Notes: generated from the letters alone by a model not told the origin. A stretch of DNA of 64,000 nt from Rhodobacteraceae bacterium M385 (GCA_025141835.1 CP081102.1:3692501-3756500); one strand, 5' to 3'; positions 34,863 through 43,915 are shown, counted from the first letter of the stretch. Made by a program: numbers and translations.

Positions 34863-35309
34863 TTATTCAGCCGCGATGTTTGGGGCTGTAGTTGCGGCAG
34901 CTTCAACGGTGTTCAGAGTAAACCCTTCATCAATCCAGCCAGTGATGCCGCCGATCATTTCCTTTACCGGCAGGCCAAGGGACGCGAGGCGCACGGCGGC
35001 CTTGTTCGCGCCGTTGCAATGGGGTCCGGCGCAGTAGACGACGAACAACGTACCTTCCGGCCAAGAGGTCATCTTGCGCTCGGTCATCTTGCCCACGGGC
35101 AGGTGAATGGCCGTAGGCACATGGCCCGCGCGGTACAATTCAGCGTTGCGCACGTCGATCAGGACAAAGTCCGTGGCCCCGGCGCTGAGCGCTGCGTTGG
35201 TGTCCCAGCAGTCCGTTTCAAACGTCAGGCGGGCCGAGAAATGGGCCAGCGCGTCCTGTGCGTTTGCGGCGGGGGTGGCGGCGACGGGGCTAGGGGAAGT
35301 CGGTGTCAT
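34863..35309 (-). CDS. Rhodanese-like domain protein
   Basis: 148 residues. Single rhodanese domain: LIDVRNAELYRAGHVPTAIHLP and the active-site loop with Cys in VVYCAGPHCNGANKAA. Likely sulfurtransferase or persulfide carrier. The ATG at 35309 has GGAGAG seven bases upstream, and the longer frame runs into the divergent regulator. The 67 bases between it and the GlxA-type regulator must hold both promoters, so the regulator probably controls it. Confidence 0.88.
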   Translation of the reverse strand: MTPTSPSPVAATPAANAQDALAHFSARLTFETDCWDTNAALSAGATDFVLIDVRNAELYRAGHVPTAIHLPVGKMTERKMTSWPEGTLFVVYCAGPHCNGANKAAVRLASLGLPVKEMIGGITGWIDEGFTLNTVEAAATTAPNIAAE

Positions 35310-35376
35310 GTCAGGCTCTCCAAGTTTGCTTCTGTCCCTAACTTGGCAAATGCGCAGGGATGTGCATATTGGCGTA

Positions 35377-36378
35377 ATGGACAAAGAACAGTCAAAATCC
35401 GCCAAAGCGACCGAAACCCGCCCTCTCGTGTGTGTTCTTGCCTACGATGGCTTGTGCATGTTCGAGTTCGGCATCGGGTTAGAGGTCTTCGCCCTGCCCC
35501 GCCCCGAGTTCCCCGATTGGTATCGCCATAAGGTTGTGGCCGCCGAGCCGGGGCCGCTTCACGCCACGGGCGGAATTGCCGTCGCGGCAGAGCACAACCT
35601 TCCGGCGCTGCACGATGCCAGCCTGATCCTAGTGCCCGGCTGGCGTGGGATAGATACCCCCGTCCCCGATGACCTGTGTGACGCGCTGCGCAAGGCCCAC
35701 GCCAACGGCGCGCGGATTGCCTCCATTTGTTCAGGCGTTTTCGTGCTGGCCGCCGCCGGGTTGCTGGACGGGGCCGAGGCCACGACCCATTGGCGCTATA
35801 CCGACGCGCTGGCCGCGCGTTACCCGCAGATCAACGTGCGCCCTGACGTGCTGTTCGTCGATAACGGCACCATCCTGACCTCTGCCGGGTCCGCGGCGGG
35901 GATAGACCTGTGCCTGCATGTTGTCCGGCGAGACTACGGCGCGGCGCGGGCCAATGTGGTGGCAAAGCGGTTGGTCATGGCCCCGATGCGCGAAGGCGGA
36001 CAGTCACAGTTCATCCCCGCCCCCGTCCCGCCAGAACGCGGTGGCCAGATCTCGGCGCTGCTCGATTCCGTTCGGGCGCAGTTGGACCGGCCCTGGTCCA
36101 TCGCCGATATGGCCGATCATGCGGGCCTGAGCGAGCGGACGTTACTGCGCCGCATGGTGGAAACGACCGGGGAAACGCCGCAGAAATGGCTGATGCGTCA
36201 GCGTGTGGCCTTTGCCGCAGAGCTGCTGGAAACCACAGAGCTTAGCCTTGATGACCTGTCGATGACCGCCGGTTTCGCCAGCCAGGAAACCTTCCGCCGC
36301 GTGTTCCGCACGATCCGGGGCATCACGCCTTCCCAGCACCGCAAAAGTTTCAGCACACCGCACCGGCTGAGCGCATAA
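35377..36378 (+). CDS. GlxA/FtrA-type transcriptional regulator (DJ-1/PfpI plus AraC domain)
   Basis: 333 residues. N-terminal DJ-1/PfpI-like domain (about 15-180; VCVLAYDGLCMFEFGIGLEVF, IASICSGVFVLAAAGLLDG with the nucleophile-elbow Cys) and C-terminal AraC double helix-turn-helix (DMADHAGLSERTLLRRMVE, then AGFASQETFRRVFRTIRG). The start at the ATG 35377 begins the recognisable domain. Divergent from a rhodanese gene, an arrangement familiar for FtrA-type regulators. Confidence 0.92.
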   Translation: MDKEQSKSAKATETRPLVCVLAYDGLCMFEFGIGLEVFALPRPEFPDWYRHKVVAAEPGPLHATGGIAVAAEHNLPALHDASLILVPGWRGIDTPVPDDLCDALRKAHANGARIASICSGVFVLAAAGLLDGAEATTHWRYTDALAARYPQINVRPDVLFVDNGTILTSAGSAAGIDLCLHVVRRDYGAARANVVAKRLVMAPMREGGQSQFIPAPVPPERGGQISALLDSVRAQLDRPWSIADMADHAGLSERTLLRRMVETTGETPQKWLMRQRVAFAAELLETTELSLDDLSMTAGFASQETFRRVFRTIRGITPSQHRKSFSTPHRLSA

Positions 36379-36391
36379 AGCTGAACAATTG

Positions 36392-36426
36392 AAAAAGGCC
36401 CCGTGCGTTTCCGCCGGGGCCTTTTC
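36392..36426. terminator. Bidirectional terminator between regulator and pnp
   Basis: AAAAAGGCCCCG pairs with CGGGGCCTTTT around an 11-base loop, with T-runs on both strands. Ends both the rightward regulator and leftward pnp. Confidence 0.88.
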
Positions 36427-36446
36427 CTATTCTATGGCAGGAGGGC

Positions 36447-38567
36447 TTATTCAGCCGCTGCTTCTTCGCCAGTCGCCTGATCTACCATTTTCATGGCCAG
36501 ACGGACTTTACCGCGATCGTCAAAGCCGAGCAGTTTGACCCAAACTTCCTGACCCTCGGAAAGGACGTCGGAAGGGTGGTTCAGGCGCTCGTTCTTGATC
36601 TGGGACACGTGGACCAGACCGTCGCGTTTGCCGAAGAAGTTCACGAAGGCGCCGAAATCGACGATCTTCACGACCTTGCCTTTGTAGATTTTGCCTTCTT
36701 CGGGCTCTGCCACGATCGAGTGGATCATGTCGTAGGCCTTCTTGATGGCTTCACCGTTTGGCGAGGCGATCTTGATGATGCCTTCGTCGTTGATGTCGAC
36801 TTTGGCGCCGGACACTTCAACGATTTCACGGATGACCTTACCGCCAGAACCGATCACTTCACGGATCTTGTCGGTTGGGATCTGCATCGTCTCGATCCGT
36901 GGGGCATGCTCAGAGAACTCACCCGCTTCGGTCACGGCCTTGGACATCTCTTTAAGGATGTGAAGACGGCCCGCTTTGGCCTGCTCCAGTGCCTTTTCCA
37001 TGATCTCTTGCGTGATGCCAGCGACCTTGATGTCCATCTGCAAGGACGTGATGCCCGCTTCTGTACCGGCCACTTTGAAGTCCATGTCGCCCAGGTGATC
37101 TTCGTCACCCAGAATGTCGGTCAGAATGCCGTAAGAGCCGTCTTCTTCCAGAACCAGACCCATGGCAACGCCAGCGACCGGAGCTTTCAGAGGAACGCCT
37201 GCGTCCATCATGGACAGGGAGCCACCGCAAACGGACGCCATCGAGGACGAGCCGTTGGATTCGGTGATCTCGGAGACCACGCGGACGGTGTAGGGGAAGT
37301 CAGTTGCCGCAGGCAGAACCGCCTGAAGCGCACGCCAAGCCAGCTTACCGTGGCCGATTTCACGACGGCCGGGAGGGCCCACACGACCAGCTTCACCCAC
37401 CGAATAGGGAGGGAAGTTGTAGTGCAGCAGGAAGTTGGATTTGAAGTTGCCGTGCAGCGCGTCGATGAACTGCTCATCGTCGCCGGTGCCAAGCGTGGTC
37501 ACAACCAGACCTTGGGTCTCACCACGGGTGAACAGGGCAGAGCCGTGGGTCCGTGGCAGAACTTTGGTCTCGGACACGATGTCACGCACTTCGTCCAGCG
37601 CGCGGCCATCAATGCGGCGACCGTTTTTCACAACGTCCGAACGCAGAACCGTGGATTCCAGCTTCTTCAGGGCTGCGGAGAGGTTTGGATCTTCCAACTG
37701 CTCTTCGGAAAGACCTTCTTTCACGCCTTCTTTGACGGCTGCCACAGCGGCCTGACGCTCCAGCTTGTCGGTGATGGCATAGGCTTCACGCATTTTGTCT
37801 TCGCCAGCGGCCTTCACAGCTGCGAACAGCTCCGAGTAGTCGGGCGCTTGGAAGTCAAACGGCTCTTTCGCGGCATCTTCGGCCAGATCAATGATCAGGT
37901 CGATGACGGGCTGGATGCTGTCGTGGGCGAATTTCACCGCACCGAGCATTTCTGCTTCGGTCAGTTCATAGGCCTCAGACTCAACCATCATCACGGCGTC
38001 TTTGGTGCCGGCGACAACCAGATCAAGGCGCTGATCAGGGTTGTTGCGCAGATCGTGCATGTCGTCGATCTCGGGGTTCAGGATGTACTCGCCATCCTCG
38101 AAACCAACGCGGCAACCGGCAATCGGGCCACGGAACGGCGCGCCGGAAATGGTCAGCGCGGCAGAGGCTGCGATCATCGCGACCATGTCGGGGTCGTTAA
38201 CCAGATCGTGGGACAGAACCGTACACATCACCAGGGTTTCGTTTTTGAAACCGGGGACGAACAGAGGGCGGATCGGACGGTCGATCAGACGTGCTGTCAG
38301 CGTTTCTTTCTCGGTGGGGCGGGCCTCACGCTTGAAGAAACCGCCGGGCACTTTACCGGCCGCGTAGTATTTCTCTTGGTAGTGAACCGTCAGCGGGAAG
38401 AAATCCATTCCCGGCTTCGGTGCTTTTGCGAACGTGACGTTCGCCATGACGCTGGTCTCACCCAGCGTCGCAATTACAGACCCATCGGCCTGACGCGCCA
38501 CACGGCCCGTTTCCAGTGTCAGCGTCTCTTCGCCCCACTGGATCTCTTTCTTCACAATGTTGAACAT
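36447..38567 (-). CDS. pnp: Polyribonucleotide nucleotidyltransferase (PNPase)
   Basis: 706 residues, close to the E. coli length (711). Phosphorolytic 3'-5' exoribonuclease, part of the RNA degradosome. Order: first RNase PH domain (from ETGRVARQADGSVIATLGET), all-helical domain, second RNase PH domain (GSALFTRGETQGLVVTTLGT), KH domain (IREVIGSGGKVIREI) and S1 domain (IYKGKVVKIVDFGAFVNFFG). AGGA precedes the ATG. In most relatives rpsO lies directly upstream; here it is 5.4 kb away. Confidence 0.98.
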   Translation of the reverse strand: MFNIVKKEIQWGEETLTLETGRVARQADGSVIATLGETSVMANVTFAKAPKPGMDFFPLTVHYQEKYYAAGKVPGGFFKREARPTEKETLTARLIDRPIRPLFVPGFKNETLVMCTVLSHDLVNDPDMVAMIAASAALTISGAPFRGPIAGCRVGFEDGEYILNPEIDDMHDLRNNPDQRLDLVVAGTKDAVMMVESEAYELTEAEMLGAVKFAHDSIQPVIDLIIDLAEDAAKEPFDFQAPDYSELFAAVKAAGEDKMREAYAITDKLERQAAVAAVKEGVKEGLSEEQLEDPNLSAALKKLESTVLRSDVVKNGRRIDGRALDEVRDIVSETKVLPRTHGSALFTRGETQGLVVTTLGTGDDEQFIDALHGNFKSNFLLHYNFPPYSVGEAGRVGPPGRREIGHGKLAWRALQAVLPAATDFPYTVRVVSEITESNGSSSMASVCGGSLSMMDAGVPLKAPVAGVAMGLVLEEDGSYGILTDILGDEDHLGDMDFKVAGTEAGITSLQMDIKVAGITQEIMEKALEQAKAGRLHILKEMSKAVTEAGEFSEHAPRIETMQIPTDKIREVIGSGGKVIREIVEVSGAKVDINDEGIIKIASPNGEAIKKAYDMIHSIVAEPEEGKIYKGKVVKIVDFGAFVNFFGKRDGLVHVSQIKNERLNHPSDVLSEGQEVWVKLLGFDDRGKVRLAMKMVDQATGEEAAAE

Positions 38568-38756
38568 ATGCGTTTCCTATACGAGGGCACTCCGCGCCCC
38601 TGCGCGGTCCCTCATCAAAATGGCGGCCCCATTGCCGCCGACCCCCCTATCATTCCATGCGCCGGGGTCAGGGCGTCACGTCTCAGATGTGGTGCCCATA
38701 CAGGAGATTTCAGGATTAAGCAAACGTCTGTGAAAGCCTGCGCTGAACCAGCCACC

Positions 38757-38781
38757 CCGTAGACCGGGCCTTGGCCCGGGG
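38757..38781. repeat. Interspersed palindromic repeat, copy 2
   Basis: 25 bases identical to 33503-33527, core CCGGGCC TT GGCCCGG. It lies five bases past the stop of the leftward hydroxylase gene. The second arm seen at copy 1 is absent. Confidence 0.8.
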
Positions 38782-38786
38782 CGCCC

Positions 38787-39500
38787 TTACCGCCGCCGTC
38801 CAACGTGCACTGGAAGGCCAAAGGCCTTGCGGGCGGTGACAAGGCGCAGGTCCTCAGGGTTCATCCCAAGGGACATAATGGTGTCGCGATCAAAGCGGGT
38901 CTTGGCGGTATCGCGGTCGTAAGGAGTGCCAAAGAGCCGATCAATCCAGCCCATGCCAAAGCTGACGTGAAAATTGCTCTCATGGTCGTTGAAATGGTGG
39001 CGCAGGTGGGAATGGGTCACGCGGGTGCCGAACCAGCCCTTCGGCACGTTCAGATGCGCCAGCGTGTGGCAGAACTCGTAGAAGGTGAAGGCGCTGACCG
39101 AGCCGACAAACAGCGCGGTAGAGGCCCACAACAGCGCGGGCGCAAAGCCCACGAACGGCCAGAGTGCCAGCGTATGAAGCGCCACCGAGGCTACGCCGAA
39201 ACGCACCGCAAACCAGTGATCTCCGCCGGTAAAGAACTCTGGGTCCGTAGGGAATTCATGATGGCCGATATGGGTGCGGTAGAGGTCATTGAATAGCCCT
39301 TGATCGGCGGGCGGCTCACGGTGATAGACGAACCGGTGCAGCACGTACTCCACGATGAATTGCACCAGCACCCCATAGGCGAGCGCCAGCAGCAGCCACG
39401 GCGTCCAGAACATGGCCATCGCCACAACGCCCACCAGCCAGAACGGCAACAGCCGTTGCAAACTGCCCATGTGGATCAAAACACGCAGGGTCGGGATCAT
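38787..39500 (-). CDS. Sterol desaturase/fatty acid hydroxylase family membrane protein
   Basis: 237 residues with four hydrophobic segments and the di-iron histidine motifs HRFVYH, HIGHHEF and HSHLRHH. This superfamily hydroxylates or desaturates lipids, sterols or carotenoids at the membrane; the substrate is unknown. AAGGAGA precedes the ATG. It lies in the stretch that separates pnp from rpsO. Confidence 0.9.
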   Translation of the reverse strand: MIPTLRVLIHMGSLQRLLPFWLVGVVAMAMFWTPWLLLALAYGVLVQFIVEYVLHRFVYHREPPADQGLFNDLYRTHIGHHEFPTDPEFFTGGDHWFAVRFGVASVALHTLALWPFVGFAPALLWASTALFVGSVSAFTFYEFCHTLAHLNVPKGWFGTRVTHSHLRHHFNDHESNFHVSFGMGWIDRLFGTPYDRDTAKTRFDRDTIMSLGMNPEDLRLVTARKAFGLPVHVGRRR

Positions 39501-39673
39501 CGCCGGGTCTCCTTGGCCTAATGGCCTGAAACGCTAGGAGGCGGCAGCGCATCGGTCAATTCAGGCCGCAGCGTCACAAGGATGGCGCCAAGGCCCCGCC
39601 CCCGCAACTTTCTGGACGAATTACCGCCTCAACCGTGGTAGACCACCCAAAACCGCAAACGGACAGGCCATTC

Positions 39674-40918
39674 ATGAACATCCTCCAAATTACCTCTTTG
39701 CTGATCGTATTGGCGGGCGCCTTTGGGGCGATAAATTATCTGTTCCTGAAGCTGCCCTCGGCCATTGGCATCCTTGTGGTGGCTTTGGTCAGCTCTTTCG
39801 CCATCCTTGGGGTGGATTGGGCCTTTGACCTGTTGATCGCAGATCAAGTGCGCAGCGTCGTGCTTGGCATCGACTTCTCGGACGCGCTGTTAGAGGGGAT
39901 GTTGGGCCTGTTGCTGTTTGCCGGCGCGTTGCATGTGAAGCTGTCGGACCTGCGCAAGGTCTGGCCAGTGGTGCTCCTGATGGCCACGATGGGGGTGGTT
40001 TTGTCCACCGTACTCATCGGCGTGGGCTTTTCGTGGCTGACCGGAATGCCGCTTCTGGTGGCGCTGGTCTTCGGGGCGCTGATCTCTCCCACCGACCCGG
40101 TTGCCGTGCTTGGCGTGTTGCGAGAGGCGAACCTGCGCAAACCGCTGGAGACTCAGATCGCAGGCGAAAGCCTGTTTAACGATGGCGTTGGCTACGTGGT
40201 GTTCCTTGTCCTCGTGGGGCTGGCCTTTCCCGGCGACGATCACCACGGCAGTGGCGTGGCCGCAGCGGCGCAATTGTTTTTCCAGGAGGCCGTGGGCGGC
40301 GCGGTTCTGGGCATCGCCCTGGGGTGGCTGGTGTTCCGCGTCATGCGCCACATTGATGACCCATCGCTGGAGGTCCTGCTGACCCTTGGCCTTGCCTTCG
40401 GCGGGTACGAGTTGGCGATCTACCTGCATGTCTCGGCCCCGATCATGGCCGTTTGCGCGGGCCTTCTGATTGGCGATGTCGGCGCGCGCGATGGCATGTC
40501 CGAGGATACTCGCCGCTATGTGGATGCGTTCTGGATGCTGATTGATGAGATCCTGAATGCGGTCCTGTTCCTGATGATCGGGTTCGAGGTGTTCGCCGTG
40601 GTGCTCGACACCGACATCCTGACAACCGCCGTCCTGTCTATCGCACTGGCGTTGGCGGGCCGTTTGGCCGCCGTGGCGGTGCCGGTCCTGATGCTCAAGC
40701 CGTTCCGTACATTCGGGCCAGGGGTGATCCAGATCATGACATGGGGCGGGTTGAAGGGCGGTATATCCGTCGCGCTGGCGCTATCTTTGCCCGATAGCGA
40801 ATGGAAACCGCTGATCCTGACCGTGACTTATGTGATCGTGATCTTCTCGATCATCGTGCAGGGCCTGACCGTGGCGCGTCTGGCAAACAAAGTGGGCCGG
40901 GAACCGGACCTGATGTGA
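39674..40918 (+). CDS. Cation:proton antiporter (NhaP/CPA1 type)
   Basis: 414 residues and about 12 membrane segments. Exchanges Na+ or K+ for H+. CPA1 landmarks: FGALISPTDPVAVLGVL, then AGESLFNDGVGYVVF with the key acidic pair, and MTWGGLKGGISVALAL near the end. The short C-terminal tail is about 15 residues. The ATG at 39674 begins the first membrane segment; the frame is open 13 codons upstream to a GTG. Confidence 0.93.
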   Translation: MNILQITSLLIVLAGAFGAINYLFLKLPSAIGILVVALVSSFAILGVDWAFDLLIADQVRSVVLGIDFSDALLEGMLGLLLFAGALHVKLSDLRKVWPVVLLMATMGVVLSTVLIGVGFSWLTGMPLLVALVFGALISPTDPVAVLGVLREANLRKPLETQIAGESLFNDGVGYVVFLVLVGLAFPGDDHHGSGVAAAAQLFFQEAVGGAVLGIALGWLVFRVMRHIDDPSLEVLLTLGLAFGGYELAIYLHVSAPIMAVCAGLLIGDVGARDGMSEDTRRYVDAFWMLIDEILNAVLFLMIGFEVFAVVLDTDILTTAVLSIALALAGRLAAVAVPVLMLKPFRTFGPGVIQIMTWGGLKGGISVALALSLPDSEWKPLILTVTYVIVIFSIIVQGLTVARLANKVGREPDLM

Positions 40919-40945
40919 GTACCGACGCAGCCTTCCGCCCCGCAC

Positions 40946-41644
40946 TTAGCCGTCTAACGCCAGTAGCTCGGACACGGTGACAAAGGTGAACCCCCGGTCG
41001 CTCAACCCCTCGATCATCGCGGGCAGTGCTGCGCGGGTGGCAGCATTTGTGCTGAACATGCCGTGGAGCAAGATGATATCGCCCGGCGCGGCCTGCGCGA
41101 TGACGTAATCCGCAAGCGCCTCGGCGGTGGCGTCGCCACCAAGCGCAGTGTCCGGCTCTAGTGACCACATCAGCGACGGGCGATCCATTTGCGATAGCAC
41201 CCAAGGCAGCACGACCAGCTTTTTACCGAACGGCGGGCGGAAATGGATCGGACCGTCATAGCCAAGCCCCCGGATTGCGGCATCCGTGTCCTCAATCTCG
41301 GCGCGGACGCGGGCGGGGGACATCAGCACCATGCGCGGATGGGTGTAGGAATGATTGCCGATCTCGTGGCCTGCTTCCACGATGGCCGCAGCGGCGTCAG
41401 GGTTGGCCACGATATCACTACCCACAAGGAAGAACGTCGCGGGGGTATCGCCCAAGGCTGTCAGAAGCTCTTGCGTGAATCGGGCCGTGGGACCATCGTC
41501 AAATGTCAGGGCCACGACCATCTGATCAGTCGGGACCGAGGTCACAGCCTCCCCAAACAATTGCACCGACCGGGCACGGCTCAGGTGATAGGCGCCCACA
41601 ACAAGCAGCACGACCACGATCAGACCGACAAGAACTTTGCGCAT
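40946..41644 (-). CDS. Polysaccharide deacetylase (NodB domain)
   Basis: 232 residues. An N-terminal hydrophobic segment (about 4-22) acts as anchor or signal. The CE4 domain has all five motifs: ALTFDDGP, GHEIGNHSYTHP with the two metal His, RPPFGKK, a Trp motif (LMWSLEPDT) and ILLHG. Probably deacetylates cell-surface glycan or peptidoglycan. GGGAG precedes the ATG. A copy of the rpsO terminator lies 68 bases upstream of its start. Confidence 0.92.
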   Translation of the reverse strand: MRKVLVGLIVVVLLVVGAYHLSRARSVQLFGEAVTSVPTDQMVVALTFDDGPTARFTQELLTALGDTPATFFLVGSDIVANPDAAAAIVEAGHEIGNHSYTHPRMVLMSPARVRAEIEDTDAAIRGLGYDGPIHFRPPFGKKLVVLPWVLSQMDRPSLMWSLEPDTALGGDATAEALADYVIAQAAPGDIILLHGMFSTNAATRAALPAMIEGLSDRGFTFVTVSELLALDG

Positions 41645-41712
41645 GGGGCTCCCTTTTTGGCGCTATCAAACGCGCCCCGTCCGTGTTTGGCAAGTCAGGC
41701 ACCCGAGGCCAC

Positions 41713-41758
41713 CAAACAAAAAGGGCCGCCCCAAGGCAGCCCTTCCCAACTTTGCATC
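41713..41758. repeat. 46-bp direct repeat, left copy (duplicate of the rpsO terminator)
   Basis: Identical to 43916-43961 at 45 of 46 positions (G at 41754 where the right copy has A). On the minus strand it is a complete hairpin (GGGCTGCC/GGCGGCCC, one G-T pair) plus T-run, so it still terminates leftward transcripts from the VOC genes. It marks the left edge of a 2.2-kb cassette. Confidence 0.9.
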
Positions 41759-41937
41759 GAACCGGACCTGAAGTGGGCAAAAAGGCCAAACCCGGTCTCT
41801 CCCCGAAGTGCCTCCAAGGCCGCGAAGTCGAAAGGCAGCTCGGCGGACGAAGTTACCGTTCGCCGCATTCGCACCAAAGTCTGCTTACAGCAGATTCTTT
41901 TGGTCAAAAGCGGCCCGCCTTGGTGGAAATGCTGGAG

Positions 41938-42420
41938 CTACTGGTTCCGTAGAGTATCTTCGATCTTGGACACGTCAATTTTGCTCATTTGCATCATCGC
42001 CTCAAACGCACGTTGTGCCGGGTCCCCGCCGGCGGCCAGGGCATCGGTCAACACACGAGGTATGATTTGCCAAGAGACACCCCATCTGTCCTTGCACCAG
42101 CCACAGGCACTTGCTTGCCCGTCGTTGTCGACGATTGCATTCCAGTAACGGTCAGTTTCTGCTTGATCGTCCGTGGCTATCTGAAATGAAAACGCCTCAT
42201 CCTGTTTGAATGCTGGCCCGCCGTTCAGGCCGATACAGGGCACTCCCGCGACTGTGAATTGAACGGTCAAAACGTCACCAGCCTTGCCCGACGGATAGTC
42301 GGTAGGCGCGAAAGACACCGCCGTGACTTCGCTGTCAGGAAAAACAGTGGCGTAAAACCTTGCGGCAGCTTCGGCGTCTTTGTCATACCAGACGCAAACG
42401 GTGTTCTTGGCGGTCGTCAT
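41938..42420 (-). CDS. VOC family protein (PhnB-like)
   Basis: 160 residues of the PhnB/3-demethylubiquinone-methyltransferase-like VOC class: FYATVFPDSEVTAV, GDVLTVQFTVAGVPCIGLNGGP, then CGWCKDRWGVSWQIIPRVL and a helix MMQMSKIDVSKIED. Function of the class is unsettled. The ATG at 42420 has GGAGGC and overlaps the preceding VOC gene by four bases. Last gene of the ArsR cassette. Confidence 0.88.
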   Translation of the reverse strand: MTTAKNTVCVWYDKDAEAAARFYATVFPDSEVTAVSFAPTDYPSGKAGDVLTVQFTVAGVPCIGLNGGPAFKQDEAFSFQIATDDQAETDRYWNAIVDNDGQASACGWCKDRWGVSWQIIPRVLTDALAAGGDPAQRAFEAMMQMSKIDVSKIEDTLRNQ

Positions 42421-42836
42421 GATATTGCCTCCTGTTCGCCGGCCGCAGCCATATCCATCCACATGCATTCCCATACATGCCCGTCCGGATCGGCAAAGCT
42501 GCGGCTATACATCCATCCGTAATCCTGTTTGGCGTTGATATCTGGTGCGCCGTCAAATGCCGCCGCGGCGTCCAGTATTGTATCAACGGCAGCTATATCG
42601 TCGAAAGAAATCGCTAGAAGCACTTCGCTTGAGGTTGCAGGCGGTATTGGGCGCTTGGTGAAAGTGCGCCATTTGTCATGGGTCAACAACATAACAAAGA
42701 TTGTGTCGCTCCAAACCATACAAGCCGCTGTATCATCGGTAAATTGCGGATTATTCTCGAACCCGATAGCTTGATAGAATGCCATCGCCTTTGGCAAATC
42801 GGTTACCGGCAGATTTACGAAAATCATCTTTGGCAT
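42417..42836 (-). CDS. VOC family protein (glyoxalase/bleomycin resistance-like)
   Basis: 139 residues: FVNLPVTDLPKAMAFYQAIGF, MVWSDTIFVMLLTHDKW, then DYGWMYSRSFADPDGHVWEC. The Glu near the end (HVWECMWMD) is in the usual metal-ligand place. The gene is visibly less GC-rich than its surroundings. It starts 95 bases after the AHSA1-type gene on the same strand and is co-translated with the next VOC gene. Confidence 0.88.
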   Translation of the reverse strand: MPKMIFVNLPVTDLPKAMAFYQAIGFENNPQFTDDTAACMVWSDTIFVMLLTHDKWRTFTKRPIPPATSSEVLLAISFDDIAAVDTILDAAAAFDGAPDINAKQDYGWMYSRSFADPDGHVWECMWMDMAAAGEQEAIS

Positions 42837-42931
42837 TGTAGCGTCCTTTCCGTGCAGCCGAAAATGGGGCTGCTGTCAGAGTACCTCGGTTTAGCGGCCA
42901 AAGCTGTCTTAGATGCGATGTCCACTGTCAG

Positions 42932-43399
42932 TTATTTGAGAGACTGGGCGTATTCTTCGAGCTGCGTCGCAACTGTGCCCCAGCCATTATAAAAGCCCAT
43001 GTCTTCGTGGTTCTGGCGTGCTTCGGGCGAGCGGTGACGGGCGGTCGCGGTGTAAATGGTGCCACCCTTCCCATCATCTGCGAATTCGACAATCGCCGTC
43101 ATGAACGGATCGGCGGCAGGCTTCCAGCCTTCGCTGTAAGTGTCCGTGAAAACTAGGCGCTCGCCTTCAATGACTTCCAGAATGACACCTTCATTCTCCA
43201 TGAGATTGCCTTCGACATTCATCGTCGTGTTGAACTTGCCGCCGACGCGCAGGTCGATTTCGCAAGCGTCGATGCTATGCGGTTTGGGCACAAAGAATTT
43301 CTTGATGTGCTTTGGCGTTGTCCAGCACTCCCAAAGCAGCTCTTTAGGTGCGTTGATCTTGCGGGTGAAGGTCAGATCGGTTTTCGGATCAAGTTTCAT
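42932..43399 (-). CDS. SRPBCC/AHSA1-type protein
   Basis: 155 residues of the START-like fold (AHSA1 class): LTFTRKINAPKELLWECWTT, KKFFVPKPHSIDACEIDLRVGG, GERLVFTDTY, and the closing amphipathic helix GWGTVATQLEEYAQS. Such proteins are commonly encoded directly after an ArsR-type repressor and are thought to bind a small hydrophobic ligand. Its ATG overlaps the arsR-type stop by four bases. Confidence 0.92.
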   Translation of the reverse strand: MKLDPKTDLTFTRKINAPKELLWECWTTPKHIKKFFVPKPHSIDACEIDLRVGGKFNTTMNVEGNLMENEGVILEVIEGERLVFTDTYSEGWKPAADPFMTAIVEFADDGKGGTIYTATARHRSPEARQNHEDMGFYNGWGTVATQLEEYAQSLK

Positions 43400-43737
43400 T
43401 TTTGGCGTTCCTGCATGAGGTTTTTGACATAGTCATCAAAGCGGTCCAGTCGCCCCTCCCAAACCTCGCTTTGTTCGTTCAGCCAATCTTTGGCAGGAGC
43501 AAAAGCGCCGGGTGCTAGTTCGCAGGTTCGCGTTCGCCCCTGCTTTTTTGATGTGACGAGGCCAGCCGCTTCGAGCTTTTTCAGATGTTCCATGAATGAC
43601 GGCAACGCCATGTCGTGCGGCTCAGCCAATTCGCTGACAGTCGCCTCGCCCCGTGCAAGACGCTGAAGGATCATACGCCGTGTCGGATCACCGAGCGCTG
43701 AGAAGCAGAGATCGAGGTTGGGATCATACTTAGACAT
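43396..43737 (-). CDS. ArsR/SmtB-family repressor
   Basis: 113 residues, one winged helix: ALGDPTRRMILQRLARGEATVSELA, recognition helix region MALPSFMEHLKKLEAAGLV, wing SKKQGRTRTCELA. No clear metal-binding cysteine motif, which is typical for the class paired with AHSA1 proteins. Two starts are possible (43737 and 43752). I prefer MSKYDPNLDL at 43737. An inverted repeat overlaps this start, suggesting autorepression. Confidence 0.9.
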   Translation of the reverse strand: MSKYDPNLDLCFSALGDPTRRMILQRLARGEATVSELAEPHDMALPSFMEHLKKLEAAGLVTSKKQGRTRTCELAPGAFAPAKDWLNEQSEVWEGRLDRFDDYVKNLMQERQK

Positions 43738-43795
43738 ATACCTAAGTAACATGGCAGGCTAAATGCTGTCAATAAAACTTAGGGAAAATCCTAAC
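43728..43795 (-). promoter_or_regulatory. Two operator-like inverted repeats at the ArsR-family gene
   Basis: ACTTAG(N8)CTAAGT at 43728-43747 spans the start codon. TTAGG(N6)CCTAA at 43779-43794 lies about 45 bases upstream. They share the TTAG/CTAA half-site and sit where an ArsR-type dimer would block the cassette promoter. Confidence 0.6.
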
Positions 43796-43915
43796 CATTG
43801 CCATGCGAGCGCAATAGCAGACACTCGCTGAGCGGTAACGAACGAACAATTTGGGCTCACTGCCGTCATTCACCGCCGCCCCTATTTTGATCGACATTCC
43901 CCTACCCCTGTCACA

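Noticed and set aside
36576..38762. A 728-codon open frame antisense to pnp
   Set aside because: Mirror of pnp codon usage; pnp itself is certain, and the frame is rich in His/Gly/Phe without any family match.
41759..41937. Remnant gene at the left end of the ArsR cassette
   Set aside because: The open frame on the minus strand reads through the terminator copy and has no recognisable similarity or start signal.
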